From positions 1,119,718-1,183,717 of the forward strand of contig NZ_MSCM01000002.1 of the NCBI RefSeq assembly GCF_002954665.1: a stretch of DNA of 64,000 bases, written 5' to 3'. Numbering within the stretch: the stretch's first letter is position 1; the number at the start of each line of letters is the position of its first letter. The notes below the pieces were generated by a model. That model searched no databases. It saw only the letters and a list, made by a program, of their open reading frames with translations, and was not told the DNA's origin. The translations under genes were made by a program, and so were the position numbers. This document shows, in pieces, positions 50,908 to 59,457 of this stretch. Origin of the DNA: Polaribacter glomeratus (GTDB lineage: Bacteria; Bacteroidota; Bacteroidia; Flavobacteriales; Flavobacteriaceae).

Positions 50908-53900
50908 ATGAAAGAAGGTTTAGCAGGGAAAATTGCAAAAGTCTTTATCGGCTCAAAATTGACCGTATTATTAATGGTCGTATTTATGGTTGTTGGTGTG
51001 TACGCTTCGTTTTTAATTCCTAGAGAAGAAGAGCCACAAATTGATGTGCCCATGGCAGATATTTTTGTAGGGTATCCAGGAGCAAGCCCTACAGAAGTGG
51101 AGTCTAGAGTGGTAAAACCTTTAGAGAAATTAATTTCGAACATTAAAGGAGTTGAGTATGTATATTCTACTTCAATGAACGAAAAAGCGATGGTAATTGT
51201 GCAGTTTTATGTGGGCGAAGATATTGAGCGCTCGTTTGTAAAATTGTACAACGAAATTAATAAACACATGGATGAAATGCCACAAGGAGTAACGTTTCCG
51301 TTGGTAAAAACACGTGCTATTGATGATGTGCCAATGTTGGGTTTAACGTTGTGGAGCGAGCAATATGACGATTATCAATTGAGTCAAATTTCGCAAGAAT
51401 TAGAAAACGAAATTAAGAAAGTAAATGATGTTTCGATTACACACAAAATTGGTGGAAGAAGCCGTCAATTAAGAGTGGTTTTAGACAAAGATAAATTGGC
51501 TGAAAGTGGTTTGGACTTTTTGTCTGTTTCAGAAATGATTAAGGCCAATAATACCCAATTAAGTTCGGGTAGTTTTACTAAAAATGACACAGAATTTTTG
51601 GTGCAAACAGGTAAATTTTTAGCGTCTGCTGCTGATGTAGAAAATTTGGTTGTGGGAGTGCAGCAAAACCGTCCAATTTATTTAAAACAAATTGCAAAAA
51701 TTATTGACGGACCAGAAATTCCTCAAAATTATGTTTCCTTGGGATTTGGAGAAGGAAGTGAAAAAGCAGCTGAATATAAATCGGAATATGCGGCAGTTAC
51801 TATTTCTGTAGCGAAGAGAAAAGGCGCAGACGCAATGAAAATTGCAGAAGTAATTTTAGACAAAGTAGCACATTTAAGAACAACTTTAATTCCGGATGAT
51901 GTTCATGTAGAAATCACCAGAAATTACGGAGAAACAGCTTCTCATAAAGTATCAGAATTATTGTGGCACCTTATTGGGTCTATCTTTGCAGTTACCTTGG
52001 TTGTAATGTTGGCAATGGGTTGGCGTGGTGGATTGGTCGTGTTTTTATCTGTGCCAATTACGTTTGCTTTGACTTTGTTAAGTTATTATATGCTAGATTA
52101 TACGCTAAACAGAATTACACTTTTTGCGTTGGTTTTTGTTACGGGAATTGTAGTTGATGACTCCATTATTATTGCAGAAAATATGCACAGGCATTTTAAA
52201 ATGAAGCGTTTACCATTTAAACAAGCTGCTTTATATGCGATAAATGAAGTTGGGAATCCAACAATCTTAGCAACATTTACAGTAATTGCTTCTGTTTTAC
52301 CAATGGCTTTTGTATCTGGATTAATGGGGCCTTATATGGCGCCAATGCCAATTGGAGCATCGATCGCTATGATTTTATCATTGTTTGTGGCTTTAACAAT
52401 TACTCCCTATTTAGGATATATTTTCTTAAGAGAAAAAGATAAAAAAGGAGCCGTTGAGAAAGTTGAAAAACCTTTAGAAGAAACTTTTATCTACAGAATC
52501 TATGATAAATTTGAGCGTCCATTAATCGAAAATAGAACAAAAAGATGGTTGTTTTTAGGAGGAACATTTATGGTGTTGATGGCTACAATGGTTTTGTTTT
52601 TTACGAAATCGGTTGCCGTAAAAATGTTGCCTTTTGATAATAAAAACGAGTTTCAGATTGTAATTGATATGCCAGAAGGAACTACTTTAGAAAGAACCGG
52701 AGTTGTTACCCAAGAAATTGCGCAGTATTTAGCTACAAGACCAGAAGTGGTAAATTATCAAAATTATATTGGTACTTCTGCACCAATTACTTTTAACGGT
52801 TTGGTACGTCATTACGATTTACGTGGCGGAAGTAATATGGCAGATATTCAAGTAAATTTGATTGATAAAGGAAAACGAACTATTCAGAGTCATGATATTG
52901 CAAGATTGTTAAGACCAGAAATTCAGAGGATAGCAGCGAAATATAATGCCAATGTAAAGTTGGTAGAAGTGCCGCCAGGACCGCCAGTTTTATCAACAAT
53001 TGTTGCAGAAGTTTACGGGCCAGATTATAAAGAGCAAATTAAAATTGCAAATGGCGTTAAAAATATTTTACACAATACAAATGATGTTGTAGATATCGAT
53101 TGGATGGTTGAAGCAGCTCAAACAGAATATCAGTTTGAAATAAATAAAGAAAAAGCAATGTTGTATGGTGTTGCGCCTCAGCAAATTGCGTATACCATGA
53201 ATATGGCATTATCAAACAGCCCAATTACAAATTTGTATGATGAAAATGCTGTTGAACAAATTGGTTTGGTTTTAACTTTGGATGAAAAAGAGAAGTCTAC
53301 CATTTCTGATATTTCGCAACTAAAAGTAAAATCGAAACAAGGAACTATGATTCCTATTGCAGATTTGGTTGAAATTAAAGAAACCATTGCTGCCAAAAGT
53401 ATTTATCGTAAAAACCAAAAACGGGTTGTGTATGTAATGGCAGATATGGCGGGCGAATTAGAGAGTCCGGCGTATGCAATTTTAGGAATGGAAGAAAAAT
53501 TAAAAGAAATTAAACTTCCTGAAGGCTATAAATTAAACGAAATGTATCTAGGTCAGCCAGATTTTGAAGATGATTATACTGTGAAGTGGGATGGAGAATG
53601 GCAAATTACTTTAGAAGTTTTTAGAGATTTAGGAATCGCATTTTTAGGCGCAATTATTTTGATTTATATTTTAATTGTTGGATGGTTTCAAAACTTTAAA
53701 GCACCAATTGTAATGATGGTTGCGATACCTTTATCGTTGATAGGAATTATTTTAGGCCATTGGATTATGGGCGCATTTTTTACAGCAACTTCATTTATTG
53801 GTATGATTGCTTTAGCCGGAATTATGGTGCGAAACTCTGTTCTGTTGATAGATTTCATCAACTTAAGACTAGCAGAAGGAGTCCCTTTAAAACAAGCTGT

Positions 53901-54102
53901 AATTGAAGCTGGAGCAGTAAGAACAACTCCGATTTTATTGACAGCAGGAACGGTTGTTATTGGCGCATTTGTGATTTTATTTGATCCAATTTTTCAAGGA
54001 TTGGCAATCTCGTTAATGGGAGGAACGATTGTTTCTACAGTATTAACTTTATTGGTTGTGCCATTAGTATATTATATGATTGAAAAGAAAAATTATAAAT
54101 AA
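50908..54102 (+). CDS. RND efflux pump inner-membrane subunit, second operon
   Basis: A 1064-residue RND transporter with helix 1 at about 18-33, helices 2-6 around 345-510, helix 7 near 545-565 and helices 8-12 around 890-1055. The proton-relay pair is in GIVVDDSIIIAENM near 410. The second-half helix 10 reads GIMVRNSVLLIDFINL. The opening REEEPQIDVPMADIFVGYPG is usual for the HAE/MdtC-like branch; no methionine-rich metal relay of CusA type was noticed. The two genes after it suggest regulation or a cargo different from the 32050 pump. Confidence 0.92.
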   Translation: MKEGLAGKIAKVFIGSKLTVLLMVVFMVVGVYASFLIPREEEPQIDVPMADIFVGYPGASPTEVESRVVKPLEKLISNIKGVEYVYSTSMNEKAMVIVQFYVGEDIERSFVKLYNEINKHMDEMPQGVTFPLVKTRAIDDVPMLGLTLWSEQYDDYQLSQISQELENEIKKVNDVSITHKIGGRSRQLRVVLDKDKLAESGLDFLSVSEMIKANNTQLSSGSFTKNDTEFLVQTGKFLASAADVENLVVGVQQNRPIYLKQIAKIIDGPEIPQNYVSLGFGEGSEKAAEYKSEYAAVTISVAKRKGADAMKIAEVILDKVAHLRTTLIPDDVHVEITRNYGETASHKVSELLWHLIGSIFAVTLVVMLAMGWRGGLVVFLSVPITFALTLLSYYMLDYTLNRITLFALVFVTGIVVDDSIIIAENMHRHFKMKRLPFKQAALYAINEVGNPTILATFTVIASVLPMAFVSGLMGPYMAPMPIGASIAMILSLFVALTITPYLGYIFLREKDKKGAVEKVEKPLEETFIYRIYDKFERPLIENRTKRWLFLGGTFMVLMATMVLFFTKSVAVKMLPFDNKNEFQIVIDMPEGTTLERTGVVTQEIAQYLATRPEVVNYQNYIGTSAPITFNGLVRHYDLRGGSNMADIQVNLIDKGKRTIQSHDIARLLRPEIQRIAAKYNANVKLVEVPPGPPVLSTIVAEVYGPDYKEQIKIANGVKNILHNTNDVVDIDWMVEAAQTEYQFEINKEKAMLYGVAPQQIAYTMNMALSNSPITNLYDENAVEQIGLVLTLDEKEKSTISDISQLKVKSKQGTMIPIADLVEIKETIAAKSIYRKNQKRVVYVMADMAGELESPAYAILGMEEKLKEIKLPEGYKLNEMYLGQPDFEDDYTVKWDGEWQITLEVFRDLGIAFLGAIILIYILIVGWFQNFKAPIVMMVAIPLSLIGIILGHWIMGAFFTATSFIGMIALAGIMVRNSVLLIDFINLRLAEGVPLKQAVIEAGAVRTTPILLTAGTVVIGAFVILFDPIFQGLAISLMGGTIVSTVLTLLVVPLVYYMIEKKNYK

Positions 54103-54111
54103 GATTGATAG

Positions 54112-54197
54112 TATTTCCGCCGATTTCAGGGATATCCGCAGAAAGAGAATGTAAAAAATTTGTGATCATCAGCGCAATCCTCGGGAGTGAAAAAAAC
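54112..54197. repeat. CCGC-GATTT...CTCGGGAG intergenic repeat, copy 2
   Basis: TTTCCGCCGATTTCAGGG, ATATCCGCAGAAAGAGAAT and AATCCTCGGGAGTGAAAAAAAC follow in the same order as copy 1 at 43037-43106 (shared words: ATCCGCAGAAA, AATCCTCGGGAG). It lies between the pump and PII-like genes. Confidence 0.65.
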
Positions 54198-54204
54198 AAA
54201 AAAC

Positions 54205-54510
54205 ATGAAATTAGTAATAGTTACAGCAGTAGAAGAGTTTCAAAAAGATGTTTTAAACATTTTTAAAAAAGCAAATATTGAAAATTTTAGCAGTTTAGAT
54301 ATTGATGGATATAAAAATATAGCTCCATTATTAATGGCTTCTAATTGGTTTTCAGGACAGAAAAATGGTACAGAATCTAGTATGTTTTTTTCCTTTACAA
54401 ATGAGGATCATATTGATAAACTGTTTAGTATTATAAAAGAATTTAATAGTAATTTGGAAACGAATAATCCTATAAAAGCGATTGTTGTTCCGGTAGAAAA
54501 ATTTATATAA
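54205..54510 (+). CDS. PII-like small protein
   Basis: A 101-residue soluble protein predicted to adopt a ferredoxin-like beta-alpha-beta fold: strand MKLVIVTAVE, helix EFQKDVLNIFKKA, strands around 25-35 and 63-70, helix DHIDKLFSIIKEF and terminal strand PIKAIVVPV. This resembles PII-like and CutA-like trimeric regulators. The ATG at 54205 is preferred over an in-frame GTG at 54187 that lies in the repeat. PII-like proteins next to transporters often gate them, so control of the RND pump is a plausible inference. The nucleotide-binding T-loop residues of true PII are not recognisable. Confidence 0.65.
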   Translation: MKLVIVTAVEEFQKDVLNIFKKANIENFSSLDIDGYKNIAPLLMASNWFSGQKNGTESSMFFSFTNEDHIDKLFSIIKEFNSNLETNNPIKAIVVPVEKFI

Positions 54511-54529
54511 ATTAAAAAATCAATAAAAA

Positions 54530-54715
54530 ATGTTAAACAAATATTTTAGAGTGATCGTAGGAGTAATGGTTTTGTTAAGTTTAGTGCTTACGTTGTATGT
54601 AAACGAAAACTGGATGTGGTTTACCGTATTTATTGGTGTAAATTTAATTCAGTCTGCATTTACAAAATGGTGCTTATTAGAGGTAATTTTATTAAAATTA
54701 GGAGTAAAAAAATAG
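54530..54715 (+). CDS. DUF2892 (YgaP-type) membrane protein
   Basis: A 61-residue protein with two short helices (about 8-24 and 31-48). The pattern YFRVIVGVMVLLSL...W..FTVFIGVNLIQSAFTKWC matches DUF2892, the membrane anchor found fused to or beside rhodanese and thiol-redox proteins; the conserved C at position 49 follows TKW. It is the last gene of the second RND operon and is followed by a strong terminator. Its company suggests sulphur or redox stress as the operon theme. Confidence 0.8.
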   Translation: MLNKYFRVIVGVMVLLSLVLTLYVNENWMWFTVFIGVNLIQSAFTKWCLLEVILLKLGVKK

Positions 54716-54732
54716 CGTCCCCTGATAAAATG

Positions 54733-54769
54733 AAAAAGGTTGATAAAATTAATTTATCAACCTTTTTTT
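54733..54769 (+). terminator. Terminator of the second RND operon
   Basis: A perfect 15-bp stem, AAAAAGGTTGATAAA/TTTATCAACCTTTTT, with a five-base loop and T-run. The A-run before it means it may also stop the converging receptor gene. Confidence 0.9.
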
Positions 54770-54785
54770 ATATGTAAATATTTTT

Positions 54786-57524
54786 TTAATTGTGCCAGCT
54801 TCTACTTTTAGGCTCAAATTTTGAACCAGCATTTCCTAAGCTATTAAATTTCCACGTAAAACTTAACATGGCATATTGATTTAAAACCGTACTCGAAGAA
54901 TCTTGAATATAATCTTCTGTAGCGATTCTTCTAGCATTTGTGTTTTGATCTAAAATATCATAAATTCTTAAACTTATTGCACCATTATCCTTTAGAATAG
55001 AATAACGTAACGTAGTGTTCCAAAACCACGCACTTCTTTGAAAACCAGCGGCAATATTTGGGTTGTAATTATAATTTACATCGTTCAACCATTCAATTTT
55101 CTTTAAAAAATTGGTTGACGTTGCTACTGTTACATCATGATTTGTAAAATTTCTATTGCTAAAACTCTCAATATCATAAGTGTTTTTACTGAAAGAGACC
55201 GTGTAAGAAGGTCTTATTGTTAGTATTTTATCCCAAGAAAAATCGAAACCAATATTTGGAGAAATTGATGTTATTTTACTAGAATATTGTATGCCATTAT
55301 TAAAGTTAATATTTTTATTGTAGTCACCAAAAACTCTAAATTCTGTTTTTAAGCTTCCAAAATCTTCCCATTTTTTTGTAGAACTATAACTTCCGCCACC
55401 TCTTATACTCACAAATCCATCTACGTTTGCATAACTAGTTTCTCTAATTAATGTATTTGGATTGATAATTGTGTTTGCAACAACTCGATCATCTGTAAAA
55501 GAAATATTTCCATAAGACCAGAAACCTGTTCTGTTTTGCCAATTAAAGTTAGATACACCAAATCGAATACTTTGTATTTTAGACGGTGATAATGCAGGAT
55601 TACCGGTAATAATATTTAGAGGATTTGATTCATCTCTAAAAGGTTGTAATTGATTTAAACTTGGGGTTGCATTTCTAAAATCATAACTCAGCCTATAACC
55701 AGTTGTTCTTTCTTTTCGAAATCGAACACTAAAACCATATTCTAAATTATTAAATTCTCTTACTAAGTTTGTTTCGGGTCTTAAATAATCTCTATTTTCG
55801 AGCGTTCTATTATTAAAGGCAAGTTCTGTTGACGCAGACCATCTATCATTTTTAAATTCTATTTCTACGCCCGGTCTGCTTACTTTGTCTGAGTATTTAA
55901 AATCGGTACTTAAAAGATTGCTAAAACTGGTATAATCGTTTGTGGTTTGGTCAAAATCGAACGTACTTCTTTTATTTGTTGTTTTTGTGTTTCCGACGGT
56001 ATAATCTGCATCTAAAAATAATTTATTAGAGATAATTGGAAAGCGATACGTTACTTGACTTGCAAGTTCTGTAATATTAGAGCTTCCGTCTGAATATTGA
56101 TCTCTAATGATTTGATCTGGATTAGATCCAAAAATAGTAGTTTCCGATTTTACAAAATCATCGGTTAAAGCCTTTGTTAAATTTGCTGTTAATTCAACTC
56201 TTACAAAAGATCCTTTACTACCAAATTTTTTAGTTATGTTAACCTCATTGTCAAATCTTTCTCTGTCTGAATCTGCTATGGATGCAATTTTAGAATTATT
56301 TGTTAAGGTTTTACTATTGTTTAAGGTTTCAGATTGGCTATTAAACCTGTTTGTGTTTAAGTTTTTATTAAAATCAGTTTCAATATCAATTCTAAAGGTA
56401 CTATCAATTTCGATTTCAAAATCTACACTTGCATCATGACTATAACTATCGTTTAAAGAACTGTTTTCAGAACTTCTAAAAAAGCTTGTTCCGTCTGATA
56501 AAAAAGTTTCTCTATTAGAAGTAGATTTATTATCCGAAGAACTCTGTTTGTAAAAATAATCTCCAGAAACTTCAAATATTTTCCCGAAGGAATTTATATA
56601 ATTTGCTCCGTAATTATCTGAAGTTACAATACCTTGACCGCCACCAAAACTTCTACTATTTCCGCCAAATTGTAGGCGTTGATTACCAAAACTAAATCCG
56701 GGTGAATTAATATTATTACCCCCTGCTAAAATACCAATTCGTTCACTTTCTTTAAAGCGAGTAATCATTCCTGCATACTCATACCTATCATTTGTGCCAA
56801 TACCTGCTGCTGTTTTACCAAAGTAACCTTTGTTGTTTTCTTTTTTTATAGTAAGATTTATGGTTTTATTTTCACCGTCAGAATCTTCTCCTGAAAAAGC
56901 TTGAGCATTTGTTTTTGTATCTGTAATTTGAATTTTCTCAATAATTTCTTTCGTCAAATTTCTAGTGGTAATTGTTGGGTCATTTCCAAAAAAAGGTTTT
57001 CCGTTTACGAGAATTTTATTCACAGATTTACCATTTACGGTTATGTTACCCTCTAAATCTACTTCTACACCAGGTAGTTTTTTAAGTAAATCTTCAACAT
57101 TAGCATCTGCTTTTGTTTTAAATGATTTTACATTAAACTCTAAAGTATCTTTTTTAATGGTTATTGGTGCACTAGATTTTATAACGATTCCGTCTAAAGC
57201 ATTTGCATTTTTTAAAAATAAAGTCCCAATATCTTGATTTTTAACATCAATTATTTTTGTGTAGGGTGTAAAACCGATAAAAGAAACTACCAATTTCATT
57301 TTAGAATCGGATGTTTCTCCAATGAGGTTAAAAGCACCTTTTTGATCAGAAATTGTATAAGAAACAATACTACTATCTTTAAGTCTTTCTATATGAACAG
57401 TTGCAGATTCAAGAAGTTCTTTATCTTCTTCGGATTTAATAATCCCTTTTATGGTAACTTTTTTTATTTGTGAAAAAGCAACTGTGCTCATAAATAAGCA
57501 TGTTAAAAATAAAATTTTCTTCAT
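54786..57524 (-). CDS. TonB-receptor-like outer-membrane beta-barrel protein
   Basis: A 912-residue outer-membrane protein. A signal peptide (ending AFSQ) is followed by a carboxypeptidase-regulatory-like domain (about 22-105), a TonB plug (DANVEDLLKKLPGVEVD, NKILVNGKPFFG around 138-180) and a long barrel of the type annotated as outer membrane beta-barrel family protein. It differs from SusC-like receptors by lacking their typical N-terminal signature, and no SusD partner is adjacent. The gene stands alone on the minus strand. The substrate is unknown. TTTAACAGAAC repeats lie upstream. Confidence 0.82.
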   Translation of the reverse strand: MKKILFLTCLFMSTVAFSQIKKVTIKGIIKSEEDKELLESATVHIERLKDSSIVSYTISDQKGAFNLIGETSDSKMKLVVSFIGFTPYTKIIDVKNQDIGTLFLKNANALDGIVIKSSAPITIKKDTLEFNVKSFKTKADANVEDLLKKLPGVEVDLEGNITVNGKSVNKILVNGKPFFGNDPTITTRNLTKEIIEKIQITDTKTNAQAFSGEDSDGENKTINLTIKKENNKGYFGKTAAGIGTNDRYEYAGMITRFKESERIGILAGGNNINSPGFSFGNQRLQFGGNSRSFGGGQGIVTSDNYGANYINSFGKIFEVSGDYFYKQSSSDNKSTSNRETFLSDGTSFFRSSENSSLNDSYSHDASVDFEIEIDSTFRIDIETDFNKNLNTNRFNSQSETLNNSKTLTNNSKIASIADSDRERFDNEVNITKKFGSKGSFVRVELTANLTKALTDDFVKSETTIFGSNPDQIIRDQYSDGSSNITELASQVTYRFPIISNKLFLDADYTVGNTKTTNKRSTFDFDQTTNDYTSFSNLLSTDFKYSDKVSRPGVEIEFKNDRWSASTELAFNNRTLENRDYLRPETNLVREFNNLEYGFSVRFRKERTTGYRLSYDFRNATPSLNQLQPFRDESNPLNIITGNPALSPSKIQSIRFGVSNFNWQNRTGFWSYGNISFTDDRVVANTIINPNTLIRETSYANVDGFVSIRGGGSYSSTKKWEDFGSLKTEFRVFGDYNKNINFNNGIQYSSKITSISPNIGFDFSWDKILTIRPSYTVSFSKNTYDIESFSNRNFTNHDVTVATSTNFLKKIEWLNDVNYNYNPNIAAGFQRSAWFWNTTLRYSILKDNGAISLRIYDILDQNTNARRIATEDYIQDSSSTVLNQYAMLSFTWKFNSLGNAGSKFEPKSRSWHN

Positions 57525-57539
57525 TATTAGTATGTTGAA

Positions 57540-57612
57540 TTTAACAGAACGTTAAACCATTTTTGCAAAGATTTAACTAATAAAGAAACATTACCTACCT
57601 TTTAACAGAACT
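57540..57612 (-). repeat. Two TTTAACAGAAC repeats upstream of the receptor gene
   Basis: The 11-bp word occurs at 57540-57550 and 57602-57612, 62 bp apart, with a partial third (TTTAACGAAC) near 57624. The first is also half of a TTTAAC...GTTAAA dyad. Their position 16-90 bp before the start codon suggests a regulatory protein site. Confidence 0.45.
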
Positions 57613-57725
57613 TTGTGAGATATTTAACGAACCTACTTTGCCTTTTAGAAGGCATTTTTTTTTGTAAAATTTAGTTATTTTTATTTGGCAAGATATCTTT
57701 TAAAGACAATTGTAAAGAAAATTTT

Positions 57726-58628
57726 TTATTTAATAATTTTTTCAGGTTGATGTAAAAGATATTTTTGGGAATAAGCTTTTGTAAAATGAGCGCCATAAAA
57801 AAGAATTAAACTGGTATAAGAAACCCATAACATTATTAAAATCATAGAACCTGCAGCGCCGTAAGTAGAACCTGGTTCTAATTCGTTAAAGTAAATTGCC
57901 AATAAGTATTTACCAATTACAAAAAGAATAGAAGTTAGCAAAGCACCAACTCTAACAGCTTTCCAAGGAACCTCTTTATTTGGTAATATTCTAAACATGG
58001 CAGCAAAAACAAAATAGATAATTGCTATAGAAATTACAACATCAAACGTAAATATAAAACTGACTAGTTCATCAGAAATAATATGTTTTAAATTTTCTGC
58101 AAAAGTGCTTAGTAACGAAGTAAGAACAAGACTTATTAATAACAAAAAAACAATAACTAGAATAAAACCAAAGCTTTTTAATCTTCCAAAAACGGTTTCT
58201 AAAACACCATTTTTAAATCTTGGTTTTGCTTCCCAGATATTGTCTAAAACATTTTGTAATTGAAAGAAAACTCCTGTAGATCCATAAAGTAAAGTTGCAA
58301 TTCCTATAATTGTAGAAAATAGTGAGGTTTTTTCATTACCTTCATTAAGCATCATTCCTCTTATAGTTTCTGCTGTTTCTGTACCAATAGCGCTAGAAAT
58401 TTGGTTTAAAATTTGGCCTTCAACAATTTCTCGTCCCCAAATAGAACCTACAATATTAAAAATAATGATTATTAAAGCGGGCAAAGACAAAATTGCATAA
58501 TAGGCAATAATTGCTGCTTTATTAAAGGGGTTGTCATTAAACCAAGATTTTGCACTAACTATTAATAAGTTTGGTAAATGTTTTAATTTGAATTTTAGTT
58601 TTGTTTGGTTTTGTTCCTCTTTTGTCAT
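57726..58628 (-). CDS. YihY/BrkB family membrane protein
   Basis: A 300-residue protein with about six membrane helices. The opening AKSWFNDNPFNKAAIIAYYAILSLPALIIII (key part KAAIIAYYAILSLPAL) and the late GSTYGAAGSMILIMLWVSYTSLILFYGAHFTKAY match the family once mistaken for ribonuclease BN. Its function is uncertain; roles in envelope stability or efflux are suggested for homologues. A 69-bp gap separates it from the GDSL lipoprotein gene upstream. Confidence 0.87.
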   Translation of the reverse strand: MTKEEQNQTKLKFKLKHLPNLLIVSAKSWFNDNPFNKAAIIAYYAILSLPALIIIIFNIVGSIWGREIVEGQILNQISSAIGTETAETIRGMMLNEGNEKTSLFSTIIGIATLLYGSTGVFFQLQNVLDNIWEAKPRFKNGVLETVFGRLKSFGFILVIVFLLLISLVLTSLLSTFAENLKHIISDELVSFIFTFDVVISIAIIYFVFAAMFRILPNKEVPWKAVRVGALLTSILFVIGKYLLAIYFNELEPGSTYGAAGSMILIMLWVSYTSLILFYGAHFTKAYSQKYLLHQPEKIIK

Positions 58629-58697
58629 AACAAGCGAAAATAAAGAATGTAATTAAATCAATAAAATATTTTCTGATTAATTTAAAGAAGCCTTTTT

Positions 58698-59453
58698 TTA
58701 TTTTAACATTATTTTTTCGATAGCAAGAGGTAAAAGTCTTTCTACAAATTTAGAATATGCTTCTTTAGATGGGTGTAAACCATCATTTGCAACTAAAAGC
58801 GAATTTATTAAACCTTGTTGGGTAATATCTGTAATGTTTAAAAAGGTGATGTTTTTTTGATTACAATAAGATTTAGCAAAATCATTGTATTTTTTTACGC
58901 CATCAGAAATAGAAGTGTTTCCGTTACCAAAAGGAGTAAAAGCATAATCTGGAATTGATAGAACAACTAGTTTTTTTGAATTGCCATTTACAAATGAGAT
59001 AGCACTATTTACTAATAAAGGAAACTCTTGTTCATAAAAGCTAAAAGGCCTATTTTGATATTGATTATTTACACCAATTAAGAGCGTAACAAAATTATAA
59101 TCCGAAGTAAGGTTTTCTGAATCTATGGCTTTTATCAGGTTTGAAGTAGTCCAACCTGTTTTAGCAACTATTTTTAAATCAAACGTACTTTTGTTCGTTG
59201 TTTTTTTTAAAAGTGAGTCTACTAATTGTGCAGGAAATCTACATTTTTCACAAACACTTTGGCCTATTGTGTAGCTATCGCCAAGGGCTAATATTTTAAA
59301 ATTGTTGCGATTAATACTATCTAGATTAGATGTATCAATGATGCTGTCTTTAAAAGTAATGATAACTTCACTGTCAAACTCCTCTTCAAATTCTGACATG
59401 TTTCCGCATGAAAAAATTAAAAAGAGGAGTATGAAATAGAAGCTATTTTTCAC
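58698..59453 (-). CDS. SGNH/GDSL hydrolase, lipoprotein
   Basis: A 251-residue lipoprotein (lipobox IFSC, C16, followed by an acidic stretch). The GDSL block is LALGDSYTIGQS near 55 (nucleophile Ser), the block III Asn is in LLIGVNNQY near 127, and the terminal NDGLHPS near 229 provides Asp and His. It should be an esterase or deacetylase in the envelope; carbohydrate acetyl esters and lipids are both possible. It lies 4 bp downstream of the acyl-CoA dehydrogenase gene. Confidence 0.88.
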   Translation of the reverse strand: MKNSFYFILLFLIFSCGNMSEFEEEFDSEVIITFKDSIIDTSNLDSINRNNFKILALGDSYTIGQSVCEKCRFPAQLVDSLLKKTTNKSTFDLKIVAKTGWTTSNLIKAIDSENLTSDYNFVTLLIGVNNQYQNRPFSFYEQEFPLLVNSAISFVNGNSKKLVVLSIPDYAFTPFGNGNTSISDGVKKYNDFAKSYCNQKNITFLNITDITQQGLINSLLVANDGLHPSKEAYSKFVERLLPLAIEKIMLK

Positions 59454-59457
59454 ATTT

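Noticed and set aside
54187-54204. GTG start for the PII-like gene
   Set aside because: It lies in the dispersed repeat and adds a Lys-rich hexapeptide; the ATG at 54205 starts directly on the first beta strand.
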